Below, in pieces: positions 8,346-14,900 of a stretch of DNA of 30,788 nucleotides. The first letter of the stretch is position 1; each line of letters opens with the position of its first letter. A program made the position numbers and the translations under genes. Under the pieces are notes generated by a model. The model ran no database searches and was not told the origin of the DNA. It saw only the letters and a program-made list of their open reading frames with translations. Source of the stretch: a virus; the IMG/VR virus record IMGVR_UViG_3300023184_002232, positions 1 to 30,788 of that record; one strand, given 5' to 3'.

Positions 8346-10253
8346 TTAGTATGTTCCGCCGTCTACTAGATTTGAGAAGAAAGGATTGCCTGTACTGTCT
8401 GATTTTAAGAAACTGCCATCTATTGTGGCAGCAGCTGTAACACCAATAGTGCTGGTTCCATTACCAAATAGGATACCACGACTTGTAACAGTTGCTAAAC
8501 CTGTACCACCATAAACTGGAGTTAATACTGTACCATTCCATACGCCTGTAGTAAGTGTACCAACTGATGTTAAGCTACTAGCAGTAACAGTACTACCTAA
8601 TGTTGTTGAAGATAGTACTGATACATTATTGATCTTGAATACTTTACCGGTAACAATATTCCAGTCTTCACTGCTGTTCCAATTGCTGTAAGTGCTATCC
8701 CAAGTAATAGTTTTATTTGTAGTACCTTTAAGTAAGATACCACCACCATTAGCAGTTGTGTTATCTGGAGTGGCAACACTGCCTAACTCAATTAAAATAT
8801 CATCAACTGTAACTACTGTACTATTAATTGTTGTGGTAGTACCATTAACAGTTAGGTTACCACCAATTGTTATGTCACCCGTAGTGCTAAGTGTGGTAAA
8901 AGCACCAGTTGAAGCAGTTGTAGCACCTATGGGAGTGCCATTAAGACTGGTAAGACTTATACCCGTTGCACTGCCACTAATTGTAGCGGCACCTAAATTT
9001 ATAGTATTGCCGCTTAGGTATAGATCTCTAAAACGATATAGGTTACTACCTAGGTCATAGGTAATATTGGCAACTGGTAAAACATGTCCACTAACTGCCA
9101 GTGAGTTATTTATAGTAGTAGTGCCTGTGGCAGCACCTAAACTTAGGCTGGTTGCTGCACCACCAATATTTAGGGTAGTAGCTGTTGTATTAAAAGCACT
9201 AAAAGTAGTGGTTGTTGCAAGAACTGAGTCTGTAAAACTAGGACTTGTAGCAAATACACTTACACCTGTACCTGTTTTGTTTGTGAGTGCTGCAAGTAGA
9301 TTTGCGCTACTAAATGATCCTAGTACTGTGGCATTACCAGTTGAGGTTATATGCCCAGTTAAGTTAGCATTAGTAGTTACTGTACCGGCTGTAAAACCAG
9401 CTGCAGTTCCTGTAATATTTGTACCTATTAAGGCACTAGGAGTTCCTAGTGCAGGGGTTACTAGTGTGGGACTTGTGGCAAATACTAGGGCTCCAGTACC
9501 TGTTTCGTCAGTTACTGCTGCTGCTAAATTAGCTGATGTTGCAACAGCTAGAAAGCTAGCTATACCACTAGCTAAACCACTTACTCCAGTAGATACAGGA
9601 AGTCCTGTAGCATTAGTAAGTGTTGCACTACTTGGAGTTCCTAGTGCAGGGGTTACTAGTGTAGGACTTGTGGCAAATACTAGGGCTCCGGTACCTGTTT
9701 CATCTGACATTGCTGCAATTAAGTTTGCACTGCTAGGCGTACCCAGGAAAGTAGTCATATTTGCAGGAATAGAGCTCATACTACTAACTGCCCAAACACT
9801 ACTACCACTTCCATTTGATGTTAGTACATAACCATTGGTGCCAGTAGAGTTAGGAAGTGTAAATGCACCAATTTTTACTAAACCTGTACCATTAGGTGTA
9901 ATCTCAACACCACCATTAGTATCAGTGGCTGCAATAACATTGGTAACACCAGCACCACCTATTTGTAGGTTTGTGGTTTTAACAACATCAACCTTACCAC
10001 TAGCATTAACAACAATAGCAGAACTAGCAGTTAGAGTACCTGGTGTATGGTCTAGCATATCTGCAAAATACTTGCCACCAATAACATCATGTACAGATGC
10101 ATTGCCACTAGTTTCACCGCCCGTACCAATATATAATCTATCTCCTCCATTAGCATCAGTGCCTGTTAAAGACGAGTATGCTAATTCACCTACACCTAAT
10201 GTACCGGGATTACCCAGTGTAGACGATCTTTTAATCTTTATACTAGATGCCAT
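8346..10253 (-). CDS. Long repeat-containing tail fibre protein (635 aa)
   Basis: The N-terminal head (SSIKIKRSSTLGNPGTLGVG, GELAYSSLTG, DRLYIGTGGE; residues 1-60) is typical of phage fibre attachment domains. Residues ~160-340 contain repeats built from DETGTGALVFATSPTLVTP, ALGTPSSATLTNATGLP and GLASGIASFLAV. The second half carries motifs common in long fibres of aquatic phages: YDLGSNLYRFRDLYLSGN, TINLGAATISG, LTVNGTTTTINSTVVTVDD, and a VYGGTGL motif near the C-terminus. No S74 chaperone domain is present, so trimerisation would need another route. An AAGGAG Shine-Dalgarno lies ~8 nt upstream, with a 13-nt gap after the 103-aa gene. It shares a near-identical 342-bp block with the 377-aa fibre gene. 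Confidence 0.88.
   Translation of the reverse strand: MASSIKIKRSSTLGNPGTLGVGELAYSSLTGTDANGGDRLYIGTGGETSGNASVHDVIGGKYFADMLDHTPGTLTASSAIVVNASGKVDVVKTTNLQIGGAGVTNVIAATDTNGGVEITPNGTGLVKIGAFTLPNSTGTNGYVLTSNGSGSSVWAVSSMSSIPANMTTFLGTPSSANLIAAMSDETGTGALVFATSPTLVTPALGTPSSATLTNATGLPVSTGVSGLASGIASFLAVATSANLAAAVTDETGTGALVFATSPTLVTPALGTPSALIGTNITGTAAGFTAGTVTTNANLTGHITSTGNATVLGSFSSANLLAALTNKTGTGVSVFATSPSFTDSVLATTTTFSAFNTTATTLNIGGAATSLSLGAATGTTTINNSLAVSGHVLPVANITYDLGSNLYRFRDLYLSGNTINLGAATISGSATGISLTSLNGTPIGATTASTGAFTTLSTTGDITIGGNLTVNGTTTTINSTVVTVDDILIELGSVATPDNTTANGGGILLKGTTNKTITWDSTYSNWNSSEDWNIVTGKVFKINNVSVLSSTTLGSTVTASSLTSVGTLTTGVWNGTVLTPVYGGTGLATVTSRGILFGNGTSTIGVTAAATIDGSFLKSDSTGNPFFSNLVDGGTY
9301..9642 (-). 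repeat. Copy 1 of a 342-bp block shared with another fibre gene
   Basis: This block aligns without gaps to 12592-12933 (offset 3,291) with roughly 19 mismatches by hand count, about 94% identity. It encodes the GTPS..NATGLP, GLASGIASFLA and NITGTAAGFTAGTVTTNANL units in both genes. Parts of it are also repeated locally at ~9641-9710. Confidence 0.9.
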
Positions 10254-10266
10254 TTATAGGGCTCCT

Positions 10267-10578
10267 TTAATATTGTCCACATTCAAGGACCTGTTGGCTT
10301 AAATTTATAGTAGAATTCCATTTACTGTTAGCTGTGCTATACACTAATAAAGACCCATCTACTACTGGTGATGCTAAAATTACATCAGTTAATTGACCTA
10401 CTGTGCTTGCACCGGCACCAATACCTGTAGCACCAGGTGCCCCTGTAGCACCAACTGCACCTTGTGGACCTGTAGCACCTTGCGCACCTGGTATACCCTG
10501 TATACCGCTAACTACTATTATTTCTTTTACAGGAGTACTAACAGTAACTGGATTAGTGGGATTGCTAACCGTAATCAT
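10267..10578 (-). CDS. Short collagen-like fibre/linker protein (103 aa)
   Basis: After a Val/Thr-rich head (residues 1-26), residues ~29-54 form a short G-X-Y run (GIQGIPGAQGATGPQGAVG and onward). The joint motif QLTDV...VDGSLLVYSTANSKW follows, and the protein ends LECGQY. Collagen-like G-X-Y runs are common trimerising elements in phage fibres, so this is probably a small trimeric connector or accessory fibre. The start overlaps the stop of the 196-aa gene as ATGA (10575-10578), so the two are probably translated together. The same LxDV..SKW joint appears in the 64-aa protein at 4078-4272. Confidence 0.83.
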   Translation of the reverse strand: MITVSNPTNPVTVSTPVKEIIVVSGIQGIPGAQGATGPQGAVGATGAPGATGIGAGASTVGQLTDVILASPVVDGSLLVYSTANSKWNSTINLSQQVLECGQY

Positions 10579-11165
10579 CTGGTTATCTCACGCTCTAGTG
10601 TTATGTTGCCAAATAATAGGGGAATTACCGTTGAACCTTGTACTATCTCTAAATTATAGGCTGCAGAGGTAAAAGTATAGGCAGCAGTTTCAGTTGCAGG
10701 TACAACAATTCTTATCTCTTTAAGTGCATTGTCTATAACCAGTTTACCATTTGCTGTAGTTAATTCATCTATTACTACTGAACTAGATACCTTTTCGCGT
10801 ATCTGCATGCGTGCAGTTGTATTAGCTAAGTCTATAGGTACATTATACTCTATCATTCCTCCAGAAACATAGGTTGTGTAGTTTATAGCATTAATTGAGT
10901 TAAAGGTTAGGGTAGTACCAGTAGTACTGGTAACTGTTAAATAATCTATGGCATTACTAAGTTCCTTCATGCCATTAGTAACAGTGATTTTAACTCTCCA
11001 ATTGGCAGGTATAGTATGACCTGCTGTAGTTACTACTAGTGGGGCAGATTTAGATATATTAGTAATAGGAATATATTCTTTTAAAGAACTCTCCCATCTA
11101 ATAGTTTCAACGAAAGTACTGCCTTGATATATTTTTAAATTTAATTTTATTGGTTGTAAAGACAT
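10575..11165 (-). CDS. Baseplate/fibre-associated protein with TARMQIR motif (196 aa)
   Basis: The start (LKIYQGSTFVETIRWES) and the C-terminal half (DLANTTARMQIREKVSSSVV, ELTTANGKLVID, IVVPATETAAY, YNLEIVQG) match a widespread phage protein. I recognise it from memory; it is normally ~110-120 aa and lies near tail-fibre genes. Residues ~36-110 (APLVVTTAGHTIPANWRVKI through YVSGGMIEYNVP) look like an inserted module between the first strand and the TARMQIR part. A comparable long form exists in other phages. It is the first gene after the terminator-promoter pair at 11271-11348. An AGGAAAG Shine-Dalgarno precedes the ATG. Likely function: adaptor in the baseplate or fibre base. Confidence 0.84.
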   Translation of the reverse strand: MSLQPIKLNLKIYQGSTFVETIRWESSLKEYIPITNISKSAPLVVTTAGHTIPANWRVKITVTNGMKELSNAIDYLTVTSTTGTTLTFNSINAINYTTYVSGGMIEYNVPIDLANTTARMQIREKVSSSVVIDELTTANGKLVIDNALKEIRIVVPATETAAYTFTSAAYNLEIVQGSTVIPLLFGNITLEREITR

Positions 11166-11270
11166 ATACTTTCCTAATCACATTAATTAAGTGCCTAGTA
11201 TAAAACAGCTATAGTGCTTTATAGTAGTAGAACTGTAAAATAATCTAGAGTTCTATATTTATTGTATACC

Positions 11271-11299
11271 ATTATATCATATAGGCATACTGTCGTCAA
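11271..11299 (-). promoter_or_regulatory. Sigma70-type promoter for the fourth transcription unit
   Basis: On the minus strand, TTGACG (11299-11294), a 17-nt spacer and TATAAT (11276-11271) are present. A TGA directly before the -10 gives the extended form TGATATAAT. It lies just behind the strong terminator and ~105 nt upstream of the 196-aa gene. The predicted leader holds a 7-bp inverted repeat (11228-11234 with 11249-11255). Confidence 0.85.
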
Positions 11300-11302
11300 G
11301 CC

Positions 11303-11348
11303 AAAAAATATTCGACCTTTGCACTAAGGCAAAGGTCGAATATTTTTT
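11303..11348 (-). terminator. Very strong rho-independent terminator, 20-bp stem
   Basis: Arms 11303-11322 and 11329-11348 are exact reverse complements (20 bp) with a 6-nt loop. The stem contains ttcgacctttgc and ends in A/T runs on both sides, so it could act in both directions. It closes the unit that ends with the 253-aa Gly-rich gene at 11365. Confidence 0.93.
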
Positions 11349-11364
11349 TGTTGCAGACGGATTG

Positions 11365-12126
11365 TTAGGTAAAAGTTATAGTGCCACCAGTAATCCAGGT
11401 AAATACAGTATAAGTAACACTACTCTCAGTAATTGTTGTGACTGTAGCATTAGTTTGAGTGACAGTAGTATAGGCATCTTGTCTACAACGCATAATAACA
11501 ATGCCACCAGCACCGTTACCTCCATTAGCACCACTGCCACTCCAACTAAAACTTGTGCTGCCTCCATTACCGCCGCCGCCTGCCTGGCCTTTAGCACTAC
11601 CACTAGCACCTCCACCACTACCACCTATATAAGTTCTGACAGTTCCACCACTACCACCTCCACCATAACTAACACTTGTGCCTGTAATACTGCTGCTAGT
11701 TGAGGGAGTAACACTAAAGGTACTTAAACCTGTACTGCTAGCGCCTCCACCAAAACTTCCTGTACCTAATCCACCTGCTGCAGTCAATCCTGTGTTTACG
11801 CCAAAAACTCCAGATATACTAGAACTGCCACCATCTGTACCATCTATTCTGGTAAATGGCGAGGTAGATTGCTGAGTACCAGCAAATCCTGCTATTCCCA
11901 CTTGTATTGTATAGCTAGAATTAACTTTAACTCTGTTATTAGAAATACTAACAGTTGCGCCTCTGGCGGCATTACCGCCTGCACCATTAGTGCCAGTTGT
12001 ACTATTACCTGTACCACCTTGTCCAGCACTACCTCCTCCACCACCTCCTACCACAAGTAAAGATACTTGAATTATTTTATCAGAACTTCTGAAATTTCTA
12101 AATGCAGAATGTAGTACACCAGTCAT
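11365..12126 (-). CDS. Glycine-rich tail adhesin (253 aa)
   Basis: The protein begins MTGVLHSAFRNFRSSDKI, followed by one Gly-rich domain opening [11 protein letters not shown] (residues ~30-205) and closing GAGGIVIMRCR. A Thr/Val-rich tail ends TVFTWITGGTITFT. The domain resembles those of the 574-aa protein but is more diverged and lacks the EYLVVAGG consensus. I chose the ATG at 12126, not the in-frame start at 12153, because it gives a clean ATGA overlap with the preceding fibre stop. Likely a receptor-contact protein that works with the 377-aa fibre just upstream, an arrangement that recalls gp37/gp38 pairs of T4-like phages. That parallel is inference. It is the last gene before the 20-bp-stem terminator. 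Confidence 0.84.
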   Translation of the reverse strand: MTGVLHSAFRNFRSSDKIIQVSLLVVGGGGGGSAGQGGTGNSTTGTNGAGGNAARGATVSISNNRVKVNSSYTIQVGIAGFAGTQQSTSPFTRIDGTDGGSSSISGVFGVNTGLTAAGGLGTGSFGGGASSTGLSTFSVTPSTSSSITGTSVSYGGGGSGGTVRTYIGGSGGGASGSAKGQAGGGGNGGSTSFSWSGSGANGGNGAGGIVIMRCRQDAYTTVTQTNATVTTITESSVTYTVFTWITGGTITFT

Positions 12127-13256
12127 AGTAGCCCACTTCCACCAATAATCCAATTTGTAGTTGTAATCTTAATAGCAGTCGCTGATCCATACTGAGATAA
12201 ACTAAATGAACCTGTAGCACCACTAGGGCTCAGATATAGGGTATCAGTTGCAATTGCAATTGTTACAGTTGCAGTACTCATGTTAACAAATGTAATTGTT
12301 GTGCCAAGTGGGTAGGCTACTGATGCATTTGCTGCAATTGTATATGTTCTGGCAGTTGTATCGGCTGAAGGGTGAAGTAGTACTTTACCTGAGTCTGCTA
12401 ATACTGTGGTATACGCCGCACTTTGACTGTTGACAGGAATATTTTTAAAACCCACAAGGTCTGTGCCATCAACAGTGCAAGATGACAATGTACCACTGCT
12501 AGGTGTACCCAATACAGGTGTAACTAGTGTGGGGCTTGTAGCAAATACATTTGCACCAGTGCCTGTTTCATCAGTTAGTGCTGCAAGTAGGTTTGCACTA
12601 CTAAATGATCCTAGTACTGCAGCATTACCAGTTGAGGTTATATGCCCAGTTAAATTGGCATTAGTAGTTACTGTACCAGCTGTAAAACCAGCTGCAGTTC
12701 CTGTAATATTTGTACCTATTAGGGCACTAGGAGTTCCTAGTGCGGGTGTTACTAGTGTGGGACTTGTAGCAAAGACTAGGGCTCCGGTACCTGTTTCATC
12801 TGACATTGCTGCTGCTAAATTAGCTGATGTTGCAACAGCTAGAAAGCTAGCTATACCACTAGCTAAACCACTTATTCCAGTAGCTACAGGAAGTCCTGTA
12901 GCATTAGTAAGTGTTGCACTACTTGGAGTTCCTAAATTAGGTGTAACTAGTACCGGATTTGTAGCAAATACATTTGCACCACTGCCTGTTTCATCAGTTA
13001 GTGCTGCCGCTAAATTAGCACTTGATGGAACAGCTAGAAAGCTAGCTATACCACTAGCTAAACCACTTATTCCAGTAGCTACAGGAAGTCCTGTAGCGCT
13101 AGTAAGTATTAGACTGGTTGGGGTTCCTAAATTAGGTGTAACTAGTACTCCACTAACTCTTTCTGCTTTATCTGTATTTAAATTTGTAAAATTAGCGTCT
13201 ATTTCTACATTAGTTAGTGGAGATCCTTTACTAGTACGTGATATTATTGTAGTCAT
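12123..13256 (-). CDS. Repeat-containing tail fibre protein (377 aa)
   Basis: The N-terminus TTIISRTSKGSPLTNVEIDA is followed by NFTNLNTDKAERVSG, a head seen on many phage fibres (SPLTN.E.D.NF..LN). Residues ~40-270 are repeats of LVTPNLGTPTSL, SATGLPVATGISGLASGIAS and NLAAALTDETGSGANVFAT, near-identical at DNA level to part of the 635-aa fibre. The C-terminal ~110 residues form a different domain (NIPVNSQSAAYTTVLADSGK, TYTIAANASVAYPLGTTITF, TNWIIGGSGLL), resembling a compact beta domain at the tips of phage fibres. An AGGG element lies ~7 nt before the ATG. The stop overlaps the start of the Gly-rich adhesin. Probably a trimeric side fibre. Confidence 0.88.
   Translation of the reverse strand: MTTIISRTSKGSPLTNVEIDANFTNLNTDKAERVSGVLVTPNLGTPTSLILTSATGLPVATGISGLASGIASFLAVPSSANLAAALTDETGSGANVFATNPVLVTPNLGTPSSATLTNATGLPVATGISGLASGIASFLAVATSANLAAAMSDETGTGALVFATSPTLVTPALGTPSALIGTNITGTAAGFTAGTVTTNANLTGHITSTGNAAVLGSFSSANLLAALTDETGTGANVFATSPTLVTPVLGTPSSGTLSSCTVDGTDLVGFKNIPVNSQSAAYTTVLADSGKVLLHPSADTTARTYTIAANASVAYPLGTTITFVNMSTATVTIAIATDTLYLSPSGATGSFSLSQYGSATAIKITTTNWIIGGSGLL
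12592..12933 (-). repeat. Copy 2 of the 342-bp block shared between fibre genes
   Basis: Ungapped match to 9301-9642. The two encoded stretches differ at about five residues by my reading (for example NATGLPVATGISG against NATGLPVSTGVSG). Further partial copies continue to ~13110 within this gene. Confidence 0.9.
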
Positions 13257-13276
13257 TAGAAACCCTGTTTAAAAAA

Positions 13277-13741
13277 TTATGCAGCAACTAGGTTAATATT
13301 CCAGTTTACTATCATGCTATCTGTAGCACTTTTACTAAATGCACTAAATACAGTGCGGCATAGCATATCTCCAGTAGCTGCTGTACCACTATTAAATATG
13401 GCAGCTTCAGTTACTGTACCTGTTGAGACCCCAATATTAAATTCACAAGCATAATTAATACCAGAAGATGTAGGCGTTCCACCATTTACAAGTAGTGCTA
13501 CTCTACTGCCCAGTATTGTTTGAATATCTGTTTGTGCAGGTTGAACAGACACAGCATTTGATCCTATTGCCATGTGACTCATAACACTTTTAGCTGTTCC
13601 AGCCATTCTAGAAGCAATAAAGGCTAAACCTGTATTAACTATTAAATTATTAACTTTGCGAATATCTTTTATGTGGCCTTTACTGTCTATTAAAATTATA
13701 GTTAGCATACCACTAAGTTTTAGAGTTTCTTTAGTAATCAT
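13277..13741 (-). CDS. Phage tail-fibre-type protein (154 aa)
   Basis: The pattern MLTIILIDSKGHIKDIRKVN, NLIVNTGLAFIASRM, MSHMAIGSNAVSVQPAQTD, LGSRVAL, AAIFNSGTAATGDMLCRTVF and MIVNWNI resembles a common phage domain of ~130-150 aa found in tail-fibre and tail-tip regions of many phages and prophages. I know of no proven function. There is no clear Shine-Dalgarno in front of the ATG at 13741. An internal ATG at 13708 (MLTIILIDSKG) would fit the usual start of this family better, so the true start may be there. The gap after the preceding gene is 7 nt, which allows translation by re-initiation. Confidence 0.82.
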   Translation of the reverse strand: MITKETLKLSGMLTIILIDSKGHIKDIRKVNNLIVNTGLAFIASRMAGTAKSVMSHMAIGSNAVSVQPAQTDIQTILGSRVALLVNGGTPTSSGINYACEFNIGVSTGTVTEAAIFNSGTAATGDMLCRTVFSAFSKSATDSMIVNWNINLVAA

Positions 13742-13748
13742 AGAATAC

Positions 13749-14108
13749 TTATTGTGTAATATTAATAGAACTACCTGTATAGTCCTCTAAAAAATAATTT
13801 GCATTATCAACATAATCCTGCTTTAATATTGTGCCAGCACTAGATATGTTTAAAATATCGGCTAGACTTATACCACTTGAATATGGTCCTGTAATAACTT
13901 TGGCCTGTATATTGCTATAACTTACAGCTACTAGTTTATTTATAGTAGTAGCTTGAACTAGTTTGTTACTATAGGATACTACTAATTTTTTTGGAGTTAC
14001 AGAAATAACTGCTTTAATACCGGATACTGATAGGGATGCTAACTTTCTGCTATATATACTTGCTGTAGCTACAATAGCTCGTGTTAGCGAACCAATTACT
14101 TTAATCAT
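13749..14108 (-). CDS. Hypothetical tail-region protein (119 aa)
   Basis: I do not recognise a named family. The first ~70 residues are Ser/Val/Lys-rich and partly repetitive: VSYSNKLVQATTINKLVAVS and VSYSNIQAKV share a VSYSN motif. The C-terminal end (ISLADILNIS, KQDYVDNANYFLEDYTG) resembles a short acidic-aromatic tail I have seen on small phage baseplate-region proteins. It is encoded with an ATGA overlap (14105-14108) after the BppU-like gene and 7 nt before the 154-aa gene, so it is almost certainly expressed and probably belongs to the same tail-tip assembly. No membrane segment or cysteine cluster is visible. Confidence 0.75.
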   Translation of the reverse strand: MIKVIGSLTRAIVATASIYSRKLASLSVSGIKAVISVTPKKLVVSYSNKLVQATTINKLVAVSYSNIQAKVITGPYSSGISLADILNISSAGTILKQDYVDNANYFLEDYTGSSINITQ

Positions 14109-14431
14109 GCAATATCTTCTCGGATAAATAATTCTATAAGATCAAATACTGTTTCTCTTATACCAGCACTGTCTATAACTTCTATCTCAGCCTCATAGGT
14201 ACCTGGAGCCCTATCTAGATCTCCTGCTACCCATACTACGTTAGCTATACCTGAAGTGGCAGGACTAACAATAGTGGCAGCTTTGGTAAAGGATAGCACT
14301 GATGCCCCTTTAGCCCTAACATTAATATTAATTGTAGCACCAGTTAAATTAATAGCCTGTAATGATACACTATCTGTAAGTACTAATTTTAATATTGGCG
14401 AAGTATCACCCTGTACAAAATTAATAGCCAT
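14105..14431 (-). CDS. BppU-like baseplate upper protein (108 aa)
   Basis: The sequence starts MAINFVQGDTSPILKLVLTD and continues NLTGATININVRAKG, VWVAGDLDRAPGTYEAEIEV and ETVFDLIELFIRED. The arrangement of a short D/T turn, LTGA..N..V..KG, an Ig-like middle and a D...PG.Y.AE.E strand matches the N-terminal domain of the BppU family (PF10651 by my recollection). In lactococcal phages BppU links the receptor-binding proteins to the baseplate. Here it would be the adaptor for the fibres encoded downstream; that role is inferred. An AGGAAG Shine-Dalgarno lies 5 nt upstream. The gene overlaps the preceding one by 11 nt and the next by 4 nt (ATGA). Confidence 0.86.
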   Translation of the reverse strand: MAINFVQGDTSPILKLVLTDSVSLQAINLTGATININVRAKGASVLSFTKAATIVSPATSGIANVVWVAGDLDRAPGTYEAEIEVIDSAGIRETVFDLIELFIREDIA

Positions 14432-14777
14432 ATACTTCCTTTAAACCTGTTTTTTCTACCATAAGACTATGAAGTCTAGAGATTTCATTATTTAAGCTGG
14501 CTACTTCTACCTGTAGCTTTTGATTTTCTTTGGTAAGCCCACTTAATTGAGTACTTAGTGTAACTAGCTCTCCTTGAAGTTTTCCAATTTCATAGGATAG
14601 CGTAGTATTCTGTGAACTCATACGCTCTAATTCCTCATGCATCATTTTTAGTAATGAGCTCTCTGTTTTAGATATCTTCCAGTTCTTTAGTAGTGATTGT
14701 ATACCATACATAATTGCCCCTAAACCTACAGTTATTGAGACAATTAATTCTGTAAAATAGTTTGTTTGATCCGCCAT
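14421..14777 (-). CDS. Membrane-anchored coiled-coil protein (118 aa)
   Basis: Residues ~9-28 (ELIVSITVGLGAIMYGIQSL) form one hydrophobic segment. Residues ~35-110 form a long heptad-rich coiled coil (MMHEELERMSS, LSYEIGKLQGELVTLSTQL, NQKLQVEVASLNNEISRLHS). No signal-peptide cleavage site is apparent. The shape, one N-terminal transmembrane helix plus a coiled coil, fits a small phage membrane protein such as a holin-like or spanin-like protein, but no endolysin is visible nearby and no lipobox is seen. A structural role is equally possible. It is the first gene after the promoter at 14836-14864, with a ~50-nt leader and only a weak AGGG element upstream. Confidence 0.8.
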   Translation of the reverse strand: MADQTNYFTELIVSITVGLGAIMYGIQSLLKNWKISKTESSLLKMMHEELERMSSQNTTLSYEIGKLQGELVTLSTQLSGLTKENQKLQVEVASLNNEISRLHSLMVEKTGLKEVYGY

Positions 14778-14835
14778 AATTAATTAACCCTATAATGTGT
14801 TAGAGGTAAAATTTATACATCTATAGTTTTGTTAT

Positions 14836-14864
14836 ATTATACCATGGGGGCACCCTTAATGCAA
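14836..14864 (-). promoter_or_regulatory. Extended -10 promoter for the third transcription unit
   Basis: On the minus strand a TGG TATAAT extended -10 (14844-14836) is preceded at 17-nt spacing by TTGCAT (14864-14859), a moderate -35. A better -35 sequence, TTGACT (14869-14864), lies at 22 nt, which is too far for standard sigma70. It follows the terminator at once, and its predicted leader is ~50 nt. Confidence 0.72.
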
Positions 14865-14868
14865 GTCA

Positions 14869-14900
14869 AAAAAATAGCGACCCTACAGTCGCTATTTTTA
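14869..14900 (-). terminator. Rho-independent terminator
   Basis: Arms 14870-14881 (aaaaatagcgac) and 14888-14899 (gtcgctattttt) form a 12-bp stem with a 6-nt loop. A run of seven T residues follows on the minus strand. It closes the unit that ends at the 394-aa gene (stop at 14901-14903). Confidence 0.9.

Noticed and set aside
9301-12933. Template/variable repeat pair of a diversity-generating retroelement
   Set aside because: No reverse transcriptase gene is visible, and the differences between the two copies are not concentrated at adenines but spread over both transitions and transversions.
12430-13272. Plus-strand open frames opposite the repeat fibres (also 9067-9831, 7532-7948, 5930-6439)
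   Set aside because: Shadows of minus-strand genes caused by Thr/Gly/Ala-rich codons. The minus-strand products have recognisable fibre motifs and ribosome binding sites, whereas the plus-strand ones have none.
14421-14777. Firm holin or spanin call for the membrane/coiled-coil protein
   Set aside because: Only one hydrophobic segment and a coiled coil are seen. There is no lipobox, partner gene or endolysin nearby, so the lysis role stays a possibility only.
14836-14869. TTGACT (14869-14864) as the -35 box of the third promoter
   Set aside because: The spacer to TATAAT would be 22 nt. The weaker TTGCAT at 17 nt together with the extended -10 is more plausible.
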